From IMG/VR virus record IMGVR_UViG_3300035156_000041, positions 1 through 64,000 of that record: 64,000 bases of DNA; one strand, 5' to 3'. The stretch comes from a virus. Made by a program: the position numbers and the translations under genes. Below are positions 1 to 7,701 of the stretch, piece after piece. Each line of letters begins with the position of its first letter. The first letter of the stretch is position 1. Under the pieces are notes generated by a model that was not told where the DNA came from, did not search any database, and saw only the letters and a program-made list of their open reading frames with translations.

Positions 1-360
1 GCCTGCCTCAGCAAAACCTCGTGAAAAATTCGTGGCACTGAGTTTGGCGAGTTTCCACCATTCTTCGGGCGTGTACATTCCATTGATAAGCTCGTTGTGT
101 TCTCCGCCAGCTTGCATGCCTGACTGGTTTTTGCCAAATTGCACAGGGATGCCCGATAATTGCTTTTCCATTTTGTCGAAAGGAATAGCACGACTACTCG
201 CTGCCGAGTAGGAGAACTGGCGATGCTTCAACTCCTCTGCGTGTACAATGCGAGGATGGTCTACAAGGAATGTAATAATTTCCTTGCCAGCTTCTGAAAT
301 GGAATGCAGCACTACTTCTACACGAATGCCCGCTTTGCCTTCTACGACGATGTTAGTCAT
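1..360 (-). CDS. thyX: ThyX-like flavin-dependent thymidylate synthase (partial)
   Basis: The C-terminal part lies beyond the left edge; about 119 N-terminal residues are visible. The motif KHRQFSYSAASSRAIP matches the ThyX signature (RHRxxSxxxxSxR) in the form seen in phage ThyX-like proteins. It is followed by VQFGKNQSGMQA, also typical of that group. ThyX makes dTMP from dUMP using FAD, NADPH and methylene-tetrahydrofolate. The gene overlaps the one upstream by ATGA at 357-360, so they are translationally coupled. Whether it is catalytically complete cannot be judged from half the protein. Confidence 0.8.
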   Translation of the reverse strand, partial: MTNIVVEGKAGIRVEVVLHSISEAGKEIITFLVDHPRIVHAEELKHRQFSYSAASSRAIPFDKMEKQLSGIPVQFGKNQSGMQAGGEHNELINGMYTPEEWWKLAKLSATNFSRGFAEAG

Positions 361-644
361 TCAACAATCTCCGATTCAATATCCTCATGGTCTTTGCTAA
401 AATTAATCGGGTCAGGAATCTCCGAGAACTTCACCAAATGGCTTGGCACGCCTTGACCCAAGCCCTCCACAAAGCATGTACCATACTGCGCAAATTGCTC
501 AGCGGCATACGTGAACAACTCGTGAGGCTCTGTCACCTCCCACATGTAGCTGGAAAACTCTTCCAAGGCTTCTGGTGTAAGTTTGTCATCAGGAATATCG
601 ACTTCGATTTCTTTAGTAATTGTTACTTGCACTGTACGTTTCAT
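357..644 (-). CDS. hypothetical acidic phage protein
   Basis: 95 residues, acidic, no domain recognised. It starts with a short beta-like segment (MKRTVQVTITKEIEVDIP) and ends acidic. It is the second-last visible member of the left minus-strand operon: ATGA overlap with the thyX-like gene and direct abutment (TGAATG) with the gene upstream. The tight packing supports a real gene; function unknown. Confidence 0.75.
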   Translation of the reverse strand: MKRTVQVTITKEIEVDIPDDKLTPEALEEFSSYMWEVTEPHELFTYAAEQFAQYGTCFVEGLGQGVPSHLVKFSEIPDPINFSKDHEDIESEIVE

Positions 645-1001
645 TCAATACCCCCTACGCGCCGCATTAAGCTGCTCTTTCAATCCCTCAATCTCAGCCT
701 CAAAATCCCTGCCAAGCGCCTGTACAAATTCTTCCCGGTGTTCGCTAAACATCTTCGCCCTCGCAGCTTTCCCACAATACTTACTGGTGATGTCAAGCTT
801 CATATCATCCCCTGTGAGCGAATCTGCGAAGAATGCTTCCAGCCAGCGATATGTTTGAAAGTGGACGTTGCTAACAGTGTCGTTCTCCACGTGTGGCAGA
901 TACTCGCTGTACAGCTTGTCCATAGCTTCATCCATAGCATCCTTGGCTTGGGCTGTGAATATCGCCTTAGTGTCTAGGAACACTTGCTCGATTGTCGGCA
1001 T
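645..1001 (-). CDS. hypothetical phage protein
   Basis: 118 residues, predicted mostly helical and charged, with no membrane segment. No family recognised. Its ATG overlaps the TAA of the next upstream small gene at 1001, so it sits within the same co-translated chain. Confidence 0.75.
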   Translation of the reverse strand: MPTIEQVFLDTKAIFTAQAKDAMDEAMDKLYSEYLPHVENDTVSNVHFQTYRWLEAFFADSLTGDDMKLDITSKYCGKAARAKMFSEHREEFVQALGRDFEAEIEGLKEQLNAARRGY

Positions 1002-1162
1002 TACTGCTCCTCAGCATTACGAGCTTCTTCACGTAACTCCTGCGCATACTCGTAGGCAGACGAGTTGTCAATCCCAGCAGATTCCAAATAGCCAAGCCAC
1101 TCTTCAGCCTCACACAGTTGTTCAAAGCGTGCTTTAGTAATCGTCACAGTTTCTTGTGTCAT
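1001..1162 (-). CDS. small hypothetical protein, 53 aa
   Basis: 53 residues starting MTQETVTITKARFEQLCEAE, acidic and helical. It fills exactly the gap between two neighbours: its TAA overlaps the start of the gene at 645-1001, and its ATG overlaps the TGA of 1159-1440 (ATGA). No function recognised. Confidence 0.7.
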   Translation of the reverse strand: MTQETVTITKARFEQLCEAEEWLGYLESAGIDNSSAYEYAQELREEARNAEEQ

Positions 1163-1440
1163 TTGATTACCTTGTAAGTAGTTTGCACAATAGTCTTGGT
1201 AACAGGCTCGACAGCTTCCACGTCTTGACTAATCAAGTCACTGTCTCCCCAATGCCCTACATTTGAGCGAGCTTCAGTGATACGGAAGTATTTATTAGTT
1301 TCGAGATGTTTTAGCACAATATATGTGAATGCATACTTACCGTTTACATCCTCATCTTCCTCAACGATTTTGAAGCCCTCTGGGTCTTCAGTAAAGTAGC
1401 GGTCTTCTACCAGCAGTGCTTTCAGTTCTACAGCGTCCAT
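1159..1440 (-). CDS. hypothetical phage protein
   Basis: 93 residues, acidic, beta-rich in appearance. A good ribosome binding site (AGGAG) lies just before the ATG. It heads the chain of four small genes that run down to the thyX-like gene. No recognised domain. Confidence 0.8.
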   Translation of the reverse strand: MDAVELKALLVEDRYFTEDPEGFKIVEEDEDVNGKYAFTYIVLKHLETNKYFRITEARSNVGHWGDSDLISQDVEAVEPVTKTIVQTTYKVIK

Positions 1441-1465
1441 ATTATTTCTCCTAAGTTATCTAAAA

Positions 1466-2773
1466 TCAAACCTTACCATAATTCATCGGCAGAAACTGCA
1501 GCTTATCCCAAGGAAACCCATTGAGCAGCGCATAATTAGCCGTACCATTAAACAACGCAGCATACGGATCAACCTTGCCAGCTAACGTATAGCCTTTAGG
1601 ATTCCATGCACGCAAACTAACAGAACCTGCTTTGTCCCACACTATGAAGCCGTACTTCTGAGCGGCCTTAGCAATCGTTTTAGCCACTGGATGAATTTTC
1701 AGAGCATCCACATTAACCGTAGGATCGAGCCGGAAGCGCTGGCCCTCAGCAATACGATTGGCAGCACTAGTAGGATTATACCCGTCCGAACGCTGAGCAG
1801 GCCATGAATACTTCCAATAAGTTTCAACGTCTACTAGCGAGATACCAATTGCATGGCAAATCTCGCCACGTTGCAATTCCTCGGCAGAAATCTGCCCACC
1901 TAGAAATGGCAAGCCTGTTGCTGTCGTGCCAAAGCCACTGGGCCATGTGCCATTGTTCTTGGAAGCATTTTGAAGCCGTCCACCCCAGCAAGCTTGCCAT
2001 ACACCATTGACAACCTTAGTTTGCCAGAACTCCCACAATGTGTCTGTAGACGGCTGATAAATAGTCATCTCAGCATCAGTGCCCGTAGCAGGCTGTGCAT
2101 AGCTTGGGATTGGCACAGCAGCCCATTGATCCAAGATTCCTGCTGGTGTGTAGCCCTTGCCCTGGCAATCCCAGAATTTAACAGGCACTGTAGGAACACC
2201 TTCTGGCACAACATACACAGGGCTTGCGTAAGATGTCGTGTTTAAGATGACGTTATTATAATACGTCTTAATCTGCTGTGTCAAGTTAAGCGTAAGATTG
2301 GCCGAGTTAGGATCGATAGGTGCATCTGCCGGAATCTGATGATACCAGAAGCTATCTGCCGCAAAGACGCTGTCAGTTACTAGACTGTTGTGCACACTGA
2401 AGTCGTACAGAGAATAGCTATAACGTGCTGGCTTAACACCTTGCATACGGACATAGCGAGCATTCACAGGCTCAAAAGTGATCTTCTCTGTGCCTCCAAC
2501 ACCTGTTGTGGTGCTGTACACAGTTGTCCAAGTTTTCTCGTCCAATGACACTTGGATGCTGTAGGCTTTCGCGTAAGCTGCCTCCCATGTCAGGCTCACT
2601 GTGTTAATAATTTGAGCTTTCCCAAGATCGATATCAATCCATTGATTTGATTGGAATGCAGACGACCATCGCGTTGCAGGGTTGCCATCCACAGCGGCTG
2701 ATGCTTCCAAGCCTGTCTTTTCAATCGCTGAAGCTTTGGCTGGCTGCCAAAGTGCTAAATTTGTTGATGTCAT
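1466..2773 (-). CDS. F5/8 type C (discoidin) domain protein
   Basis: 435 residues. Residues ~1-135 look like an F5/8 type C / CBM32-like galactose-binding domain: NLALWQPAKAS at the start, AAVDGNPATRWSS, WIDIDLGKA, and the closing ARYVRMQGVK. Residues ~140-435 form a separate domain rich in Trp, Tyr, Asn and Gly (DSFWYHQIPADAPI, SYASPVYVVP) that resembles secreted proteins of unknown function. There is no signal peptide, so it is probably a virion or lysis-stage carbohydrate-binding protein. It lies just downstream of the SleB-like hydrolase gene, suggesting a cell-envelope role. The catalytic function of the second half is not known to me. Confidence 0.8.
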   Translation of the reverse strand: MTSTNLALWQPAKASAIEKTGLEASAAVDGNPATRWSSAFQSNQWIDIDLGKAQIINTVSLTWEAAYAKAYSIQVSLDEKTWTTVYSTTTGVGGTEKITFEPVNARYVRMQGVKPARYSYSLYDFSVHNSLVTDSVFAADSFWYHQIPADAPIDPNSANLTLNLTQQIKTYYNNVILNTTSYASPVYVVPEGVPTVPVKFWDCQGKGYTPAGILDQWAAVPIPSYAQPATGTDAEMTIYQPSTDTLWEFWQTKVVNGVWQACWGGRLQNASKNNGTWPSGFGTTATGLPFLGGQISAEELQRGEICHAIGISLVDVETYWKYSWPAQRSDGYNPTSAANRIAEGQRFRLDPTVNVDALKIHPVAKTIAKAAQKYGFIVWDKAGSVSLRAWNPKGYTLAGKVDPYAALFNGTANYALLNGFPWDKLQFLPMNYGKV

Positions 2774-2783
2774 GTTATTTCTC

Positions 2784-3167
2784 CTATCTACTGAAGTATA
2801 AATCCCCTATGCGGGTTGTTGATTTTCCCCACGGGAGGCGTTGTTGGTTGAAGTAAATATAGCCACTGTCCTCACTAAACACTGGTGGCATCTTAAGAAC
2901 CATATTGTACTCTTCTAAGAACTGTTCGTCAAGCTTTCTCTTAAATCCCCAACGTGCCCACGGAAACTGCCCTCTCACGCGAAGAACCTTACAGACGCCT
3001 TGCCCTGTCTTTCTTACGCGTGCTGCGATAACGTCCATAACGGCGCGTTGCGTCTTGTGAGATTGGTTACGGGCTTCCGACCAGACCGCGTACCTCATAC
3101 AAAAGTAGTCAGATTGTGCCTTAGCTGTACTTGTTAGCAGCACTAAGCACAGCACTAAACTCCTCAA
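2784..3167 (-). CDS. SleB-like cell wall hydrolase with signal peptide
   Basis: About 127 residues if started at the TTG at 3167, which overlaps the upstream TGA as TTGA. This start gives a clean signal peptide (MRSLVLCLVLLTSTAKA). An ATG at 3212 would add 15 polar residues and bury the signal. The mature part matches the SleB/CwlJ hydrolase family: AVWSEARNQ with the predicted catalytic Glu31, then AVMDVIAARV and a QFPW motif. It would cut peptidoglycan in the periplasm and is the best endolysin candidate in the window. It is short for the family but contains the core. Neighbouring small membrane proteins fit a lysis cassette. Confidence 0.72.
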   Translation of the reverse strand: MRSLVLCLVLLTSTAKAQSDYFCMRYAVWSEARNQSHKTQRAVMDVIAARVRKTGQGVCKVLRVRGQFPWARWGFKRKLDEQFLEEYNMVLKMPPVFSEDSGYIYFNQQRLPWGKSTTRIGDLYFSR

Positions 3168-3367
3168 AATTCTTTGCCCGCGTCCTTCAGCGGAGTAAGT
3201 ACTTGAAGGCAACTAACACGGCCCTTAGCATCCTTATTAGCTTTCTCAAGCATGTCCTTGACAGCCGAGCACTCCTTAACACTCTGTGTCACAACAATCA
3301 CTTGGAAAGCAGGTGGCTGCTCAACAGGAAGGCTTAACCACAGTACCAAAAGCACCACGTTACTCAT
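3164..3367 (-). CDS. small exported or membrane-anchored protein
   Basis: 67 residues. A hydrophobic N-terminus (MSNVVLLVLWLSLP) suggests a signal or anchor. The rest is charged with two cysteines (KEC, SCL). A very strong Shine-Dalgarno (GAGGAGG) precedes the ATG. It overlaps the SleB-like gene downstream by TTGA and the 37-residue gene upstream by ATGA. Position suggests a lysis-accessory protein (for example spanin-like), but no spanin hallmark is visible. Confidence 0.7.
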   Translation of the reverse strand: MSNVVLLVLWLSLPVEQPPAFQVIVVTQSVKECSAVKDMLEKANKDAKGRVSCLQVLTPLKDAGKEF

Positions 3368-3477
3368 AAAACCTCCTCAGCTTCATCGTTAAGAAAATGT
3401 CCAAGATTTCTTTTCTGCTCATACTCCTCATCAACAACTGGCAGCAACACGGTGTGATAGTTTGGTAGCGCGCTCAT
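3364..3477 (-). CDS. very small hypothetical protein, 37 aa
   Basis: 37 residues (MSALPNYHTVLLPVVDEEYE...), acidic. Both ends overlap neighbours by ATGA, as with the other genes of this operon; this is the main reason to call it. Its last codons carry the GAGGAGG ribosome binding site of the next gene, so it may partly serve translational coupling. Confidence 0.6.
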   Translation of the reverse strand: MSALPNYHTVLLPVVDEEYEQKRNLGHFLNDEAEEVL

Positions 3478-3815
3478 AGCTTTACACTCCCTTGTTTAAG
3501 CCGTAGAGAATCTGCTACAGCATTATATTGCACATGGGTAAGAACATCCATCAGCTTAGCCCTCGGATCAATTGACATCATCCAGCCATGCTCATCTGTC
3601 AAATAAGCTTTGTCAAGCACATACAATTGAGACACTTCCAAGTATTCGTCCTCGTTAGGCTCCTCAAAGTCTTTAGCAATAACTTCAGGCCAATATTCCC
3701 AGTCCACCACAACATCAAAGTGATGGCAAGAATGCATTGTCAAGTCATCCGAGATTTTGAGAGTAAATGTCTCAACACGTAAGATTGTTTGCAGCCTTCC
3801 TTCGATGGTGTTCAT
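3474..3815 (-). CDS. hypothetical phage protein
   Basis: 113 residues, acidic, with a WEYWPEV motif. No domain recognised. ATGA overlaps on both sides place it in the left operon. Confidence 0.75.
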   Translation of the reverse strand: MNTIEGRLQTILRVETFTLKISDDLTMHSCHHFDVVVDWEYWPEVIAKDFEEPNEDEYLEVSQLYVLDKAYLTDEHGWMMSIDPRAKLMDVLTHVQYNAVADSLRLKQGSVKL

Positions 3816-4030
3816 TTCTCAAGTCCTTCCAGTCGATAGTAAGCCTCTGTCAAGTCAACCAATTCATGAGTGTCTTGGTCATCAAACTTAACAAACTCTA
3901 CGCCGTAGCGATTGTTGTTAGCATTAGCCCAAGCATTCTTGGCATTGCCAGCTTTAGTCCAAGCGCACTTAGAGTTATAGACAATAAACTCTCCAGTTGT
4001 CTTACAACGAATTCCAATAATCTTAGTCAT
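3812..4030 (-). CDS. hypothetical protein, paralogue of the 10953-11264 product
   Basis: 72 residues. Start set at the ATG at 4030 because it forms a TGATG overlap with the upstream stop; a TTG one codon earlier is less likely. The pattern K-I-x-x-I-R-x-K-x-T, a central CAW, then DDQD-x-HELVDLT recurs in the plus-strand protein at 10953-11264 (KIYAIRDKATK, CVW, VDQDEFEIVEIT). The two look like diverged copies in opposite arms. Function unknown. Confidence 0.72.
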   Translation of the reverse strand: MTKIIGIRCKTTGEFIVYNSKCAWTKAGNAKNAWANANNNRYGVEFVKFDDQDTHELVDLTEAYYRLEGLEK

Positions 4031-4260
4031 CAATAAGCTCCCACCCTAATAAACTCCCCATTATCCTCAAAATCAAAGTAGACATCCCCAGCCACTACAA
4101 GAGTTTTCCTGTCAGAATCCTCATACAGTTGTAGCTTAGTTTTTGCACCAAACTCTTGCAATAAACTTGTAAGCCGCTGCAAGTCAGTCTGCCCAACCTT
4201 GTGGCTAAACTTCTCATAGTTTTCGTTTGAGAAATCTGTCTGCTTAAAATCGAAGATCAT
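4030..4260 (-). CDS. hypothetical phage protein
   Basis: 76 residues, charged, with a beta-rich C-terminus (LVVAGDVYFDFEDNGEF). No family recognised. It is linked to the downstream gene by a TGATG overlap and lies 2 nt from the upstream gene. Confidence 0.75.
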   Translation of the reverse strand: MIFDFKQTDFSNENYEKFSHKVGQTDLQRLTSLLQEFGAKTKLQLYEDSDRKTLVVAGDVYFDFEDNGEFIRVGAY

Positions 4261-4262
4261 TC

Positions 4263-4439
4263 TTAACCTCCCAAAAGTTCTTTACTAGTTGCCACGGAAT
4301 GCAGCTTATCATCCGCAATAATAGCGTCAGCAAGCTTCCCAGCAGCCTCGATCAAATATTCCTCATGGGTGTAGTTCACACCATCAGGTGACATCATGTT
4401 AGCAGCGATAAGTGCTACTACAATTTCGATACGCTTCAT
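4263..4439 (-). CDS. small hypothetical protein, 58 aa
   Basis: The ATG at 4439 is chosen because GGAGAG lies 6 nt upstream; the open frame continues to 4514 but without a comparable site. Sequence begins MKRIEIVVALIAANMMSPDG, a short hydrophobic helix followed by a soluble helical part. It overlaps the 3' end of the membrane-protein gene at 4399-4575 in another frame. Confidence 0.65.
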   Translation of the reverse strand: MKRIEIVVALIAANMMSPDGVNYTHEEYLIEAAGKLADAIIADDKLHSVATSKELLGG

Positions 4440-4575
4440 GCCCATCTCTCCAAGTTGTATATGTATAACCGTCTTCCCAAACATTCCCCAGAAAGATAGC
4501 AAAGATAACTGCAACGATCATTATGACACAAGTTATGGCTCCTGTCAACCGGCGCGTAGGCCTCATGTAAGCCAT
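4399..4575 (-). CDS. single-pass membrane protein, 58 aa
   Basis: 58 residues: basic N-terminus (RPTRR), one transmembrane helix (~14-30, VIMIVAVIFAIFLG), then a short polar tail with two cysteines. The ATG forms a TAATG overlap with the stop of the preceding gene, indicating re-initiation. Topology (basic N-terminus inside) fits a holin, antiholin or spanin-like accessory; no signature decides. Confidence 0.65.
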   Translation of the reverse strand: MAYMRPTRRLTGAITCVIMIVAVIFAIFLGNVWEDGYTYTTWRDGHEAYRNCSSTYRC

Positions 4576-4748
4576 TACAGCCCCTGCCAGCAGCTAATAG
4601 CCATGTACATGCAGCCCACGGCAAGGACGCTCCACAGAGCCGCTATGAGGCTGCTAAGGCCATTGAAAGAATGCTTGTAGGCGTCCCATGCCGCGAAGCT
4701 GCTCCACGTGCAGAGGGCTGAGAATATGCTGAAAAGTAGGAAGCTCAT
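4575..4748 (-). CDS. two-pass small membrane protein, holin candidate A
   Basis: 57 residues with two hydrophobic segments (~1-20 and ~32-52) joined by a short polar loop containing WDAYKHS. The ribosome binding site TAGGAG is strong. It resembles its upstream neighbour (4758-4931) in size, topology and the shared VGC-x-x-MA motif, so the two look like a tandem duplication. Size, topology and nearness to the SleB-like gene suggest a class II holin or holin/antiholin pair; this is inference. Confidence 0.66.
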   Translation of the reverse strand: MSFLLFSIFSALCTWSSFAAWDAYKHSFNGLSSLIAALWSVLAVGCMYMAISCWQGL

Positions 4749-4757
4749 AAATTTCTC

Positions 4758-4931
4758 CTAATGTGCCAGCGAGCCATACGCCACGTAAGCCATGACACAG
4801 CCTCCCACGGCGAAGTAGCTTGACACGAACAATGCTGATCCGTAGTCGGGAATTTGCTTGAACACTTTGTAGGCCATGAAGAATGCCGTAGCAGCGATAA
4901 GGCTGTCTAGCAGGAATATTACGTGTGGCAT
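4758..4931 (-). CDS. two-pass small membrane protein, holin candidate B
   Basis: 57 residues, two hydrophobic segments (~4-20 and ~34-53) separated by FKQIPDYGS. Preceded by TAAGGAG at good spacing. Probable paralogue of the 4575-4748 product. It is the first gene after the hairpin terminator at 4953-4972, so read-through or another promoter must feed the rest of the operon. Confidence 0.66.
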   Translation of the reverse strand: MPHVIFLLDSLIAATAFFMAYKVFKQIPDYGSALFVSSYFAVGGCVMAYVAYGSLAH

Positions 4932-4952
4932 GTAAAGCTCCTTAAAATGTAC

Positions 4953-4972
4953 AAAAAGCCCCTAGCAGGGGC
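4953..4972 (-). terminator. intrinsic terminator (minus strand)
   Basis: On the minus strand GCCCCT-AGC... forms a 6-bp stem with a 3-nt loop (GCCCCT/AGGGGC) followed directly by five T. It sits between the first gene of the left operon (4989-5141) and the small membrane-protein genes, so it probably attenuates transcription. Confidence 0.75.
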
Positions 4973-4988
4973 ACTATAAGAGACGTTA

Positions 4989-5141
4989 TCAATCTGCGTA
5001 TCCGAGGTTGAGGACAATTTCATCATCCTCGAAGAAGATCGTGACGCCTGTAGTGTCGTCATAGGTTACATAAACGTCTGGTTGGATGGTTTCGTCCTGT
5101 GGAGCGAAGGCGGCGATGTGGGCGTAATTTGTGGCGTTCAT
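4989..5141 (-). CDS. small acidic hypothetical protein, 50 aa
   Basis: 50 residues, acidic, beginning MNATNYAHIAAFAPQDE. TAAGGAG ribosome binding site just upstream. It is the first gene of the left operon and is followed by an intrinsic terminator, so it may be made in excess. No family recognised. Confidence 0.7.
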   Translation of the reverse strand: MNATNYAHIAAFAPQDETIQPDVYVTYDDTTGVTIFFEDDEIVLNLGYAD

Positions 5142-5244
5142 TTGATGCTCCTTATAGTGCCCCTTGGGGCTGTGCTGCTTGTGAGGGCCGTTCTAGCGGC
5201 CTAATTAGGATTCCTGCGACCACTTGTTTCAAATCCATGTACCC

Positions 5245-5273
5245 ATAATGATCTACTTTTTTCGTACCCGCAA
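5245..5273 (-). promoter_or_regulatory. sigma70 promoter for the left operon
   Basis: On the minus strand: -35 TTGCGG, 17-bp spacer, -10 CATTAT. Correctly placed about 100 nt before the first left-operon gene. Transcript would carry a ~100-nt leader with a GC-rich inverted repeat (GGCCGCTAGAACGGCC) near 5200. Confidence 0.5.
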
Positions 5274-5682
5274 GTAAATATTCAAATTTTCTGTGAGAAA
5301 TTCGCCTACAACACCACAGTAGTTTATTTTCACGTTTCTTGTTGACTTGCTGTGGCTTTGGTGCGAATACGCGGGCGTACTACTATACAGTGGGATTTGA
5401 AGAACTACTGTGTGAGCGGCCTCTACGCCCCTTGGAGAGCACCAGCATGTTGCTTTGAAATACACATTCCGTTTGTCGCACTGCAACATGGTGTTGTACG
5501 TCTTGCCAACATTTACTAAACCATAACGTGTCGTGCAGAAAGATAAATCTTAGTGTTTGGGCAATATTGTGGAAATCTGTATGGGGGTCCTCTCCTACAA
5601 AATGTGATTTTAAGTTTGTGGGCTTTGACACAATTGCTCAAACGTAATTTGCCACACTTTTGGTTGCGCTGTGAAGATAGTG
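5274..5682. other. divergent intergenic control region
   Basis: No convincing gene. It separates the left minus operon from the rightward early genes. Besides the promoters listed separately, a possible plus-strand promoter (TTGACT, 17 bp, GAATAC at 5342-5370) is visible. Short open frames here have no ribosome binding sites. Confidence 0.5.
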
Positions 5683-5711
5683 TTGACAAGACGCCTGTTA
5701 AGGTTCATAAT
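5683..5711 (+). promoter_or_regulatory. sigma70 promoter
   Basis: -35 TTGACA, 17-bp spacer, -10 CATAAT, 35 nt upstream of the GTG at 5746. Drives the first rightward early transcript. Confidence 0.75.
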
Positions 5712-5745
5712 AGTGACTCGATACAAAATTCTAGGAGAACTTAAC

Positions 5746-5901
5746 GTGGCACGGACAAACATTAATGAAGGTGACTTTGTAGACTACACACGAGAGGGGC
5801 TTATTAATTACATATTGCATCTGCGTGCTGCGATTGATGTGTATGATGGGTATCTGTCGATGGAAGAATTTGAAGCTTATAACCTTACTTTGGATTTTTA
5901 A
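5746..5901 (+). CDS. small hypothetical protein, 51 aa (GTG start)
   Basis: 51 residues. The GTG at 5746 is preceded by AGGAGAA at 8 nt; no in-frame ATG gives a better start. Acidic (MARTNINEGDFVDYTREG), helical in the middle. First gene after the 5683 promoter; a single base separates its stop from the next gene's start region. Confidence 0.65.
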   Translation: MARTNINEGDFVDYTREGLINYILHLRAAIDVYDGYLSMEEFEAYNLTLDF

Positions 5902-5902
5902 T

Positions 5903-7003
5903 ATGAAAAACATGAAATTTAAAGTAGACAGCCCGGAGCAGTCTGAGCGTCTTGTGAGTCTGTTGGAAAAGCTAGGGTATGTGGAAGAAGACTGGGAATG
6001 TGGCACTACTGATGTATGTATTCTTTGCTACGAGGCTGGCACGTACGGTTATTACGCAAAAGGCCCCTTTGAAAGTTATTCATGTGTTGCCACAGACACC
6101 GCAGCCTTCCTAGCCGCTCACCAGCCTGCTCCTGCACAAGAACCTGAAACTTACTTCGGTGATGACGCTAAGGAGCTTGGCTGGTTCCCCAACACAGGCA
6201 CTATGCCGGACTTGCCTGCTGGGACGGAGATTGACATTGTCTTTAGCGGACACGAAGATGGTAAGTTTAACACCTATAGTGACTTTGATAAATTCTACTG
6301 GTATCTGTCAGGCAGCGCATCTGACATCACTAAATGGCGCTTCCATCGGCTAGAAGTTGCGGAGTATTTCAAGCAGCCTAAGACCACCTCCACGTACACG
6401 CCAACAGTTGAAGATATTGGTAAAAGGGTGGGCCACATCTACCACGAGGATGGCTCCGTAGAAATCGGTGTGGTTAATGACAGCACAACCCTCTTCGAAG
6501 GCATCGCAGCTAGTAAGGAGTTTACGAAGGAGGCTGCACATGAGGCTTTCGCTGGTGTGAAACGCCTAGACGCACAAGGTAATCAACGTTTGGATTGTGC
6601 TACTTATGACGACGAGGGTAACATGCTGAACCTGAAGGTTGGCAGCTTGAGCAGTCTTGGTGAACCTGTGGGGCACTTGGTAACAGGTACTATTGATTGT
6701 GCTTCTCCAGACGCCGCGTTCACATGGAAGGTTGATTCAGACGGGCACGTAAAAGGTAATAGCTTTTCGGAACAGCCTAAGCGTAACAAATACATGCGTG
6801 AGATTAAGCCGGGTGTGTTCTGTGATGTCTACGACCTCTTGCGAGCCTTCAACGTAACTGATGGAGCACTTGCACATATGGTTAAGAAGTGCTTGGCTGT
6901 CGGCCAACGCGGTCATAAGGACGCTACGGAGGATTACAAGGATATCGTAGCTTCAGCACAACGAGCACTTGAACTCCACCTTGAATGGAAAGACACACAA
7001 TGA
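5903..7003 (+). CDS. 366-aa phage protein with conserved C-terminal domain
   Basis: Start set at the ATG at 5903, directly after the previous stop. The first ~190 residues are acidic and beta-rich with a possible regulatory fold. The C-terminal ~60 residues (VYDLLRAFNVTDGALAHMVKKCL, then GQRGHKD) match a short conserved module seen in many phage early proteins, usually written as YDVLxAFxVTxPAxxHAIKKLLxAGxRGxKD. The role of that module is not established. ATGA overlap with the next gene indicates coupling. Confidence 0.8.
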   Translation: MKNMKFKVDSPEQSERLVSLLEKLGYVEEDWECGTTDVCILCYEAGTYGYYAKGPFESYSCVATDTAAFLAAHQPAPAQEPETYFGDDAKELGWFPNTGTMPDLPAGTEIDIVFSGHEDGKFNTYSDFDKFYWYLSGSASDITKWRFHRLEVAEYFKQPKTTSTYTPTVEDIGKRVGHIYHEDGSVEIGVVNDSTTLFEGIAASKEFTKEAAHEAFAGVKRLDAQGNQRLDCATYDDEGNMLNLKVGSLSSLGEPVGHLVTGTIDCASPDAAFTWKVDSDGHVKGNSFSEQPKRNKYMREIKPGVFCDVYDLLRAFNVTDGALAHMVKKCLAVGQRGHKDATEDYKDIVASAQRALELHLEWKDTQ

Positions 7004-7293
7004 ATAAGTTCTCTGCCGGAACGCTCGTAATGATTAAAGCCCCTAACGAATCCCTCACAGCCCCTCTCTACACGGGCATGATTGGCGAGGTGAAAGACAG
7101 CCAGATTATTAACAACGAAATCCCCATCAACCATGTTGCCGTGGATTTTCCTAGCACGCGCTCAAAAGGCTGGACAGGCTGGTGGATATTTGATACGGCC
7201 TATCTCGTGCCCATTTCCGATCCTGACATGGACGTTGGTGATGTAGAAGCTGACGGGGAGTATTTGAAGAAGCGTGAGAAGGAGGCTGTCTAG
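7000..7293 (+). CDS. hypothetical protein, 97 aa
   Basis: ATG at 7000 overlaps the upstream TGA (ATGA). The N-terminal half (LVMIKAPNES...GMIGEV...VAVDFP) looks like a small beta-barrel, KOW/SH3-like fold; the end is acidic then basic. No specific function. Confidence 0.72.
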   Translation: MNKFSAGTLVMIKAPNESLTAPLYTGMIGEVKDSQIINNEIPINHVAVDFPSTRSKGWTGWWIFDTAYLVPISDPDMDVGDVEADGEYLKKREKEAV

Positions 7294-7388
7294 CCGGAAA
7301 AGTGAAGATCCGTTATATGGCTCAAAAGTCAAGGATTTCAAAAGTCATCCGAAAAAATTATTAAGCTTTATAGCTAGACTTTTTTAGC

Positions 7389-7423
7389 AGCCCCTTATAT
7401 CGAAAGATGTACGGGGCTTTTCC
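7389..7423 (+). terminator. intrinsic terminator
   Basis: AGCCCC ... GGGGCT stem with an 18-nt loop followed by TTTTCC. It ends the 5683 transcript. Confidence 0.6.
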
Positions 7424-7641
7424 TTGTCTAAAAGAAACACATCGTCCACGTTGCGTAGACAGCAACATTTCCTTAGCCACCCCGTTGTCTCCGCTGCTAT
7501 ATCTTCACAATTACATGCTTTGCATGTTATTCCCCTTCTCAGTATTTTCCTACTACTATCTTCTCGTCGTCTTGTAAGAATACGTGTCAACCGTGTGTAA
7601 GCCTCTATGTACAGGCTCCACAAAATTTATGTAGATTGTTC

Positions 7642-7670
7642 TTGACATAACTTCTAAAGGCTCCTACATT
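7642..7670 (+). promoter_or_regulatory. sigma70 promoter
   Basis: -35 TTGACA, 17-bp spacer, -10 TACATT, 31 nt before the gene at 7702. Confidence 0.7.
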
Positions 7671-7701
7671 GCCTGCACACAATATAACTTAGGTAAACGA
7701 C

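Noticed and set aside
7384-7623. 79-codon minus-strand frame with a cysteine-rich centre (GITCKACN)
   Set aside because: It overlaps the terminator at 7389-7423 and has no ribosome binding site or known family; the cysteines are probably chance.
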